NCBI GenBank assembly: GCA_029265085.1
Contig: JAJUJY010000147.1
Coordinates: forward strand, 1-10,365
DNA length: 10,365 nucleotides
DNA from: Chloroflexota bacterium
GTDB taxonomy: Bacteria > Chloroflexota > Anaerolineae > Anaerolineales > Anaerolineaceae
Direction: 5' to 3'
In this document: positions 6,725-10,365 of the stretch, piece after piece
Numbering within the stretch: the stretch's first letter is position 1
Layout: each line of letters opens with the position of its first letter
Position numbers and translations under genes: made by a program
Notes under the pieces: generated by a model
What the model was told of the DNA's origin: nothing
Databases searched by the model: none
Seen by the model: only the letters and a program-made list of their open reading frames with translations

Positions 6725-8289
6725 TGATCTCCAAAGAAGAAAAAAAGTGGATTGCTTGGTTTGCTTTCTTTATCTTATTCATCGCCACAGTTCCTTATCT
6801 GGTTGGTTATTTTAATCAAGGTGAATATTGGCGTTTTACAGGTTTTGTTTATGGGGTTGAAGATGGAAATTCGTATATTGCGAAAATGTTAAGCGGTTCT
6901 TATGGCAGTTGGCTTTTTGAAACCCCTTATACTGCCTTTCCACAAAATGGTTTTATCGCATTTTTTCCGTATTTATTATTAGGGAAACTTGCACATGCCC
7001 CTGGATTGCATGAGCAATTGATTGTTTTGTTTCAGTTGTTCCGTTGGGTGGCTGGGTGGCTATATATCTATTCTAGTTATTGTTTTATTAGTTTTTTCAT
7101 TGAACCGATTAAGTTAAGGAGATTGGGGACGATCTTGGCGAGTGTGGGTGGAGGATTAGGCTGGTTGACTTTATTTGGCTTTAAAACTCAGGGGTATCAA
7201 GGGCTGCCACTAGAGTTTTATTCTCCAGAAACTTTTGGATTTTTATCTATTTTGGGTTTACCTCATTTAGCAGCCGCAAGAGGATTTTTGCTATTAGGTT
7301 TGTTGGAATTTTTCAAGGAAAGTAAACAAAATGGAATAAGGACAGGATTGTTTTTTCTGGCCTTAGGATTTATGCAGCCGATGACGGTTTTAATCGGTTT
7401 TGGAGTTATCGGTCTATACATTATTGTTGAATTTGTCCAATATAGATTTGAAAAGAAAATAGACATCGTTACAAAAAATCCTCTGACGACTCTGAAGCAA
7501 GCGATTGTTGCAGGAGCAATCTCATTACCTATTCCAATATATACAGCTGTATCATTTGTTATAGATCCATATTTATCTGGGTGGGTAAAACAAAATATTA
7601 TCTTGTCACCTCCTTTTGGGGATTATTTGTTGGCATATGGATTATTAATTCCATTAGGAATTATTGGGGGGGTACAAGTTTATAAGAAAAAACCGGGATT
7701 ACAATATTACACAATTCTGGCATGGGTAATTATATTTCCGGTACTAGTATATGCCCCTTATAATTTGCAAAGAAGGTTGGTTGAAGGCGTGTGGACCGCT
7801 TTAATTATTCTGGCATTATTGGGGATCGAGCGATTGTCTTTTGTAAATAAAAGTATGATTCCAATACTGACCGGTGTTTCAACATTGTCAAGTTTGATAA
7901 TTTTTGTGGGTAGTGTCTTTTCAGTGACCACCCCCAGTTTTCCATTGTATCGTTCTGCGGAAGAAGTAAAGGTTTTTGAGTTTATCCAGAGTAATGCAGC
8001 TCCAGGTGATGTCGTCTTGGCTGATTATGATGTGGCAAACGGTCTGCCTGCCTGGGCTCCAGTTAAAACATTGATTGGTCATGGACCAGAGAGTATTCAA
8101 TTAACCGAGATCCAAGATCGGGTAAATCGCTTTTATACAAATAATGATTTCTCGATTCTTAATGATTTTCGAATTCGGTTTGTTTTGTTCGAAAAAAATA
8201 GACCAAATCGCGTTTTCGAAAATAATTGCAATTGCCAGATGGTTTATACTACAAGCAATTATTTTCTTTATCGAATAAATTCAAGGTAA
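6721..8289 (+). CDS. GT-C-like polytopic membrane protein, copy A2 (paralogue of A1)
   Basis: This is a 522-residue protein when started at ATG 6721, which overlaps the TGA of the preceding gene (ATGA). The frame also has an ATG at 6643, but the added 26 residues would lie wholly over the preceding gene and look unlike a signal or membrane segment. A second ATG at 6724 is possible. About 11-12 hydrophobic segments are followed by a soluble tail from about 405. It shares with A1, in the same order: EDGNSYIAKM (D48), PYTA (69-72), GGGLGW (143-148), PH (181-182), DPxLxxWxxQN (282-292), NLQRR (348-352) and GHxxE (453-457). Overall identity appears low, so the duplication is old. The tail ends in an Asn/Cys-rich patch (NNCNCQ, 501-506) absent from A1. 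Function is inferred only: an envelope glycosyltransferase-like protein acting with its YfhO-like neighbours. Confidence 0.85.
   Translation: MMISKEEKKWIAWFAFFILFIATVPYLVGYFNQGEYWRFTGFVYGVEDGNSYIAKMLSGSYGSWLFETPYTAFPQNGFIAFFPYLLLGKLAHAPGLHEQLIVLFQLFRWVAGWLYIYSSYCFISFFIEPIKLRRLGTILASVGGGLGWLTLFGFKTQGYQGLPLEFYSPETFGFLSILGLPHLAAARGFLLLGLLEFFKESKQNGIRTGLFFLALGFMQPMTVLIGFGVIGLYIIVEFVQYRFEKKIDIVTKNPLTTLKQAIVAGAISLPIPIYTAVSFVIDPYLSGWVKQNIILSPPFGDYLLAYGLLIPLGIIGGVQVYKKKPGLQYYTILAWVIIFPVLVYAPYNLQRRLVEGVWTALIILALLGIERLSFVNKSMIPILTGVSTLSSLIIFVGSVFSVTTPSFPLYRSAEEVKVFEFIQSNAAPGDVVLADYDVANGLPAWAPVKTLIGHGPESIQLTEIQDRVNRFYTNNDFSILNDFRIRFVLFEKNRPNRVFENNCNCQMVYTTSNYFLYRINSR
8283..8286 (+). promoter_or_regulatory. 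Ribosome binding site for the gene starting at 8298
   Basis: AAGG lies directly before the stop codon of the preceding gene (TAA at 8287-8289), 11 bases before ATG 8298. The spacing is slightly long but no better start is nearby. It supports continued co-translation across the 8-base gap. Confidence 0.4.
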
Positions 8290-8297
8290 TTCCTCAC

Positions 8298-10365
8298 ATG
8301 GACAATAAAACTATTCGGTTTGAACGATGGTTTCCTATCCTGTTCGTTTGTATTGCCCCCTTGTTTATTTTTGCTGATGTAATTTTTTCTGGAAAGGTGC
8401 TGTTTTGGGGAACACCGGCTTTACAATTTATTCCATGGCGTTCCCTGGCGGATTCGATGATTTTGAAGGGGGAAATCCCTTTATGGAATCCATACAATGG
8501 CATGGGAAGTCCGTTGCTTGCAAATTATCAAAGTGCACTTTTATATCCACCTTCCTGGATTTTATTTTTCTTTGATTGGATTGGCGGAACGCCCTGGTTG
8601 AGTTGGGGGTATTCGCTTTTGACCATTTTGCATTTTTCTTGGGCTGGACTTGGAATGGTTTTATTAATCAGGTCGTTTGGTTATAAGCCAATGTCGCAAG
8701 TTGTTGCAGGCTTGGCATTCAGTCTATCAGGTTACTTGATCGCTCGAACCGAATTTTTTAGTATGATTTGGGTTTCTGCATGGTTTCCCTGGATTATATT
8801 AGGAATATCGAAATTTGCTTCACCGGTCCCTTTGGTTGAAAAAGAAACCGGGAAAACATATGGATTTTTACTCCCTCTAATCAGTATTACTATGATGTTA
8901 TTGGCAGGTCATGCGCAATTATCCTGGTATATTTTGCTTTTTAGTGGAATTTGGATTGTTGTTGGGGGATTTATCAAGGAAAAAATCAAAGGGGCTGTAC
9001 GAGCAGGTGGAATTTTTATAGGGATCTGTTTATTATCCGGGATTTTGGCGGCAATCCAATTATTTCCAACATTTGAATTTTTACAGGAATCACAACGATC
9101 TTCATCGGTTGAAATTTCCAAAGCGATGACATATTCATTTTATCCATGGCGGTTATTGGGTTTTGTTGTTCCAGAATTATTTGGAACTCCTAAATGGGGA
9201 GATTATTGGGGGTATGCAGCTTACTGGGAAGATGCTGTATATTTAGGGATAATTGCATTTGTTTTTGCATTACAAGCGATTTCTAAATTATTCAAAAAGA
9301 CAAAAGATGGTGATTACCCATATCAAGCCGTTTTGTTTTTGTTTATCGCAATTATCATATCGACATTTTTTGCTTTAGGATCGAACACACCAATATTTCC
9401 TTGGTTATATCAATATGTTCCTACTTTCAACATGTTTCAAGCGCCTGCTCGTTTCATGCTTATAGTGGTTTTTTGCCTTGGGTTATTAGCCGCTATAGCA
9501 TCAAATTATTGGCAGCGTCCAATCGGAAGAGCGCGAAATCGAACCAAACTTGGTGTTGTATGTTATATCGCTATGATTATTGGCGGGATAGGTGCATTTG
9601 TTATTCTTCCTCAAATCAAATTGTCTTTTGTTTACTCAATAATTATTTTTGGTTTTTGGGGAATCGTCACTTTTTGGCTCTTTTTAATTACTCCACGAGA
9701 TGAAAATTCAAATCATATGTGGAGTGTATTATTATCGATTGTATTATTCCTCGATCTTTTCTGGGTAAATGTCGGATTTAATCCAACCATAGGAAAAGAA
9801 TTTTTTGTCGATCGAAAAGTTGAATCCGAACCATTTAGAGTCTACATGAGGGCTGAGGATGAATACATCATCAAATTTTCTCGATTTTTACGATTTAATA
9901 ATTTTATACCAAATGAACCTTGGGAGAAATTAAGGGAAAGTTATTTGCCCAATTTGAATATTTTAGATAATGTCTTGATGGTGAATAATTTTGATCCGCT
10001 GATTCCCCAGAGATATGCTGAATGGATGAATTTTTTATCCACGATCACAAAAACCGAAAATGAACTTGCCTGGTTGCGGTGGATGGGGGTAGGGGAAATA
10101 ATCTCGATCCGCAGCGCTGATAATCAGGTTCAGGTAGAAAAGATTAATCCGAAAAAATTCTACCATTGGTATTCTTGTGCTGAATTTGCATCTTCCAAAG
10201 AAGAAGCACTTCAGAAAATTGCCATCCGCAATATTTCTCTTCCTGAAGGTGAAGATTGTATAATTATTGAGAATGATTGGCATGAGTCGAGCCTCGAATC
10301 TGGTATCGCGAACAAAGAGCTGGAAATCATTTCTACCCGAATCAATGCCGGTGAATTCCGTTTCC
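8298..10365 (+). CDS. YfhO-like (GT-C-like) membrane protein, copy B2 (3' end outside window)
   Basis: An open frame of 689 codons runs from ATG 8298 to the right edge with no stop. After helix 1 (about 12-30) come about a dozen further hydrophobic segments up to about 495, then a soluble region that is cut off before the expected YPGW-type tail domain and last helix. YfhO-type motifs are EIPLWNP (59-65), GMGSPLLANYQSA (68-80), YPP (83-85) and QAPAR (381-385). These align with B1 (IPLW, SGYPFFANP, YPP, VPSR), so B1 and B2 are paralogues. The first outer loop differs: it reads FWGTPALQFIPWR, and the position aligned with D36 of B1 is not acidic. The gene starts 8 bases after A2 and completes an A-B-A-B order. 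Inferred role as for B1, with a different donor or acceptor or without catalysis. Confidence 0.87.
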   Translation, partial: MDNKTIRFERWFPILFVCIAPLFIFADVIFSGKVLFWGTPALQFIPWRSLADSMILKGEIPLWNPYNGMGSPLLANYQSALLYPPSWILFFFDWIGGTPWLSWGYSLLTILHFSWAGLGMVLLIRSFGYKPMSQVVAGLAFSLSGYLIARTEFFSMIWVSAWFPWIILGISKFASPVPLVEKETGKTYGFLLPLISITMMLLAGHAQLSWYILLFSGIWIVVGGFIKEKIKGAVRAGGIFIGICLLSGILAAIQLFPTFEFLQESQRSSSVEISKAMTYSFYPWRLLGFVVPELFGTPKWGDYWGYAAYWEDAVYLGIIAFVFALQAISKLFKKTKDGDYPYQAVLFLFIAIIISTFFALGSNTPIFPWLYQYVPTFNMFQAPARFMLIVVFCLGLLAAIASNYWQRPIGRARNRTKLGVVCYIAMIIGGIGAFVILPQIKLSFVYSIIIFGFWGIVTFWLFLITPRDENSNHMWSVLLSIVLFLDLFWVNVGFNPTIGKEFFVDRKVESEPFRVYMRAEDEYIIKFSRFLRFNNFIPNEPWEKLRESYLPNLNILDNVLMVNNFDPLIPQRYAEWMNFLSTITKTENELAWLRWMGVGEIISIRSADNQVQVEKINPKKFYHWYSCAEFASSKEEALQKIAIRNISLPEGEDCIIIENDWHESSLESGIANKELEIISTRINAGEFRF

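Larger units (their letters stand above)
3085..10365 (+). other. Probable operon of four alternating membrane-protein genes (A1-B1-A2-B2)
   Basis: Four same-strand genes are packed with junctions of -8 bases (4604-4611), -4 bases (6721-6724) and +8 bases (8290-8297). No hairpin followed by a T-run occurs at any junction, so a single transcript is likely. Genes one and three are paralogues, and so are two and four. The unit may continue past the right edge. Confidence 0.7.

Noticed and set aside
8290..8297. Possible terminator between A2 and B2
   Set aside because: The gap is only 8 bases and no stem-loop with a T-run is present, so the genes most likely stay on one transcript.
9401..9703. 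100-codon plus-strand frame inside B2
   Set aside because: It is an out-of-phase shadow of the YfhO-like gene, which is continuously open there and shows the QAPAR motif in its own frame nearby.

Overview
The window looks like a chromosomal stretch of an AT-rich bacterium, plausibly of the phylum Chloroflexota (Anaerolineae-like). That guess rests on the style of the YfhO-like membrane proteins, the COG1579-type zinc-ribbon protein and the membrane-anchored NACHT-HEAT ATPase. It is an inference from remembered family resemblance, not a database result. There are no rRNA, tRNA, CRISPR, insertion-sequence or phage features that I can support. Coding density is very high, and no gene-free stretch exceeds about 125 bases.

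Left arm, minus strand (1-2962): a two-gene unit. The first gene (2962 to 2261) encodes a 233-residue coiled-coil protein with a C-terminal four-cysteine zinc ribbon. After only 12 bases it is followed by a large gene (2248 to beyond base 1) for a protein with one N-terminal membrane helix, a NACHT-type NTPase domain and a C-terminal array of HEAT-like repeats; its 3' end is outside the window. A good -10 box lies so close to the zinc-ribbon start codon that the transcript is probably leaderless.

Divergent spacer (2963-3084): 122 bases holding the minus-strand promoter, a possible 20-codon leader ORF on the plus strand whose stop overlaps the next start (ATGA), and a 12-base palindrome flanked by direct repeats of GGTATCT.

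Right arm, plus strand (3085-10365): four tightly packed genes for large polytopic membrane proteins, with junctions of -8, -4 and +8 bases. They alternate as A1-B1-A2-B2. A1 and A2 are paralogues of a GT-C-like family I cannot name. B1 and B2 are YfhO-like (GT-C-like) proteins; B2 runs off the right edge. The order is best explained by duplication of a two-gene A-B module followed by strong divergence. The likely theme is membrane-level glycan or glycolipid synthesis using polyprenyl-linked sugars on the outer face of the membrane, but no donor-making enzyme, flippase or acceptor gene lies in the window, so the substrate is unknown.

The least explained items are the alternating GT-C-like module with its uncharacterised A partner, and the membrane-tethered NACHT-HEAT protein paired with the zinc-ribbon coiled-coil protein.
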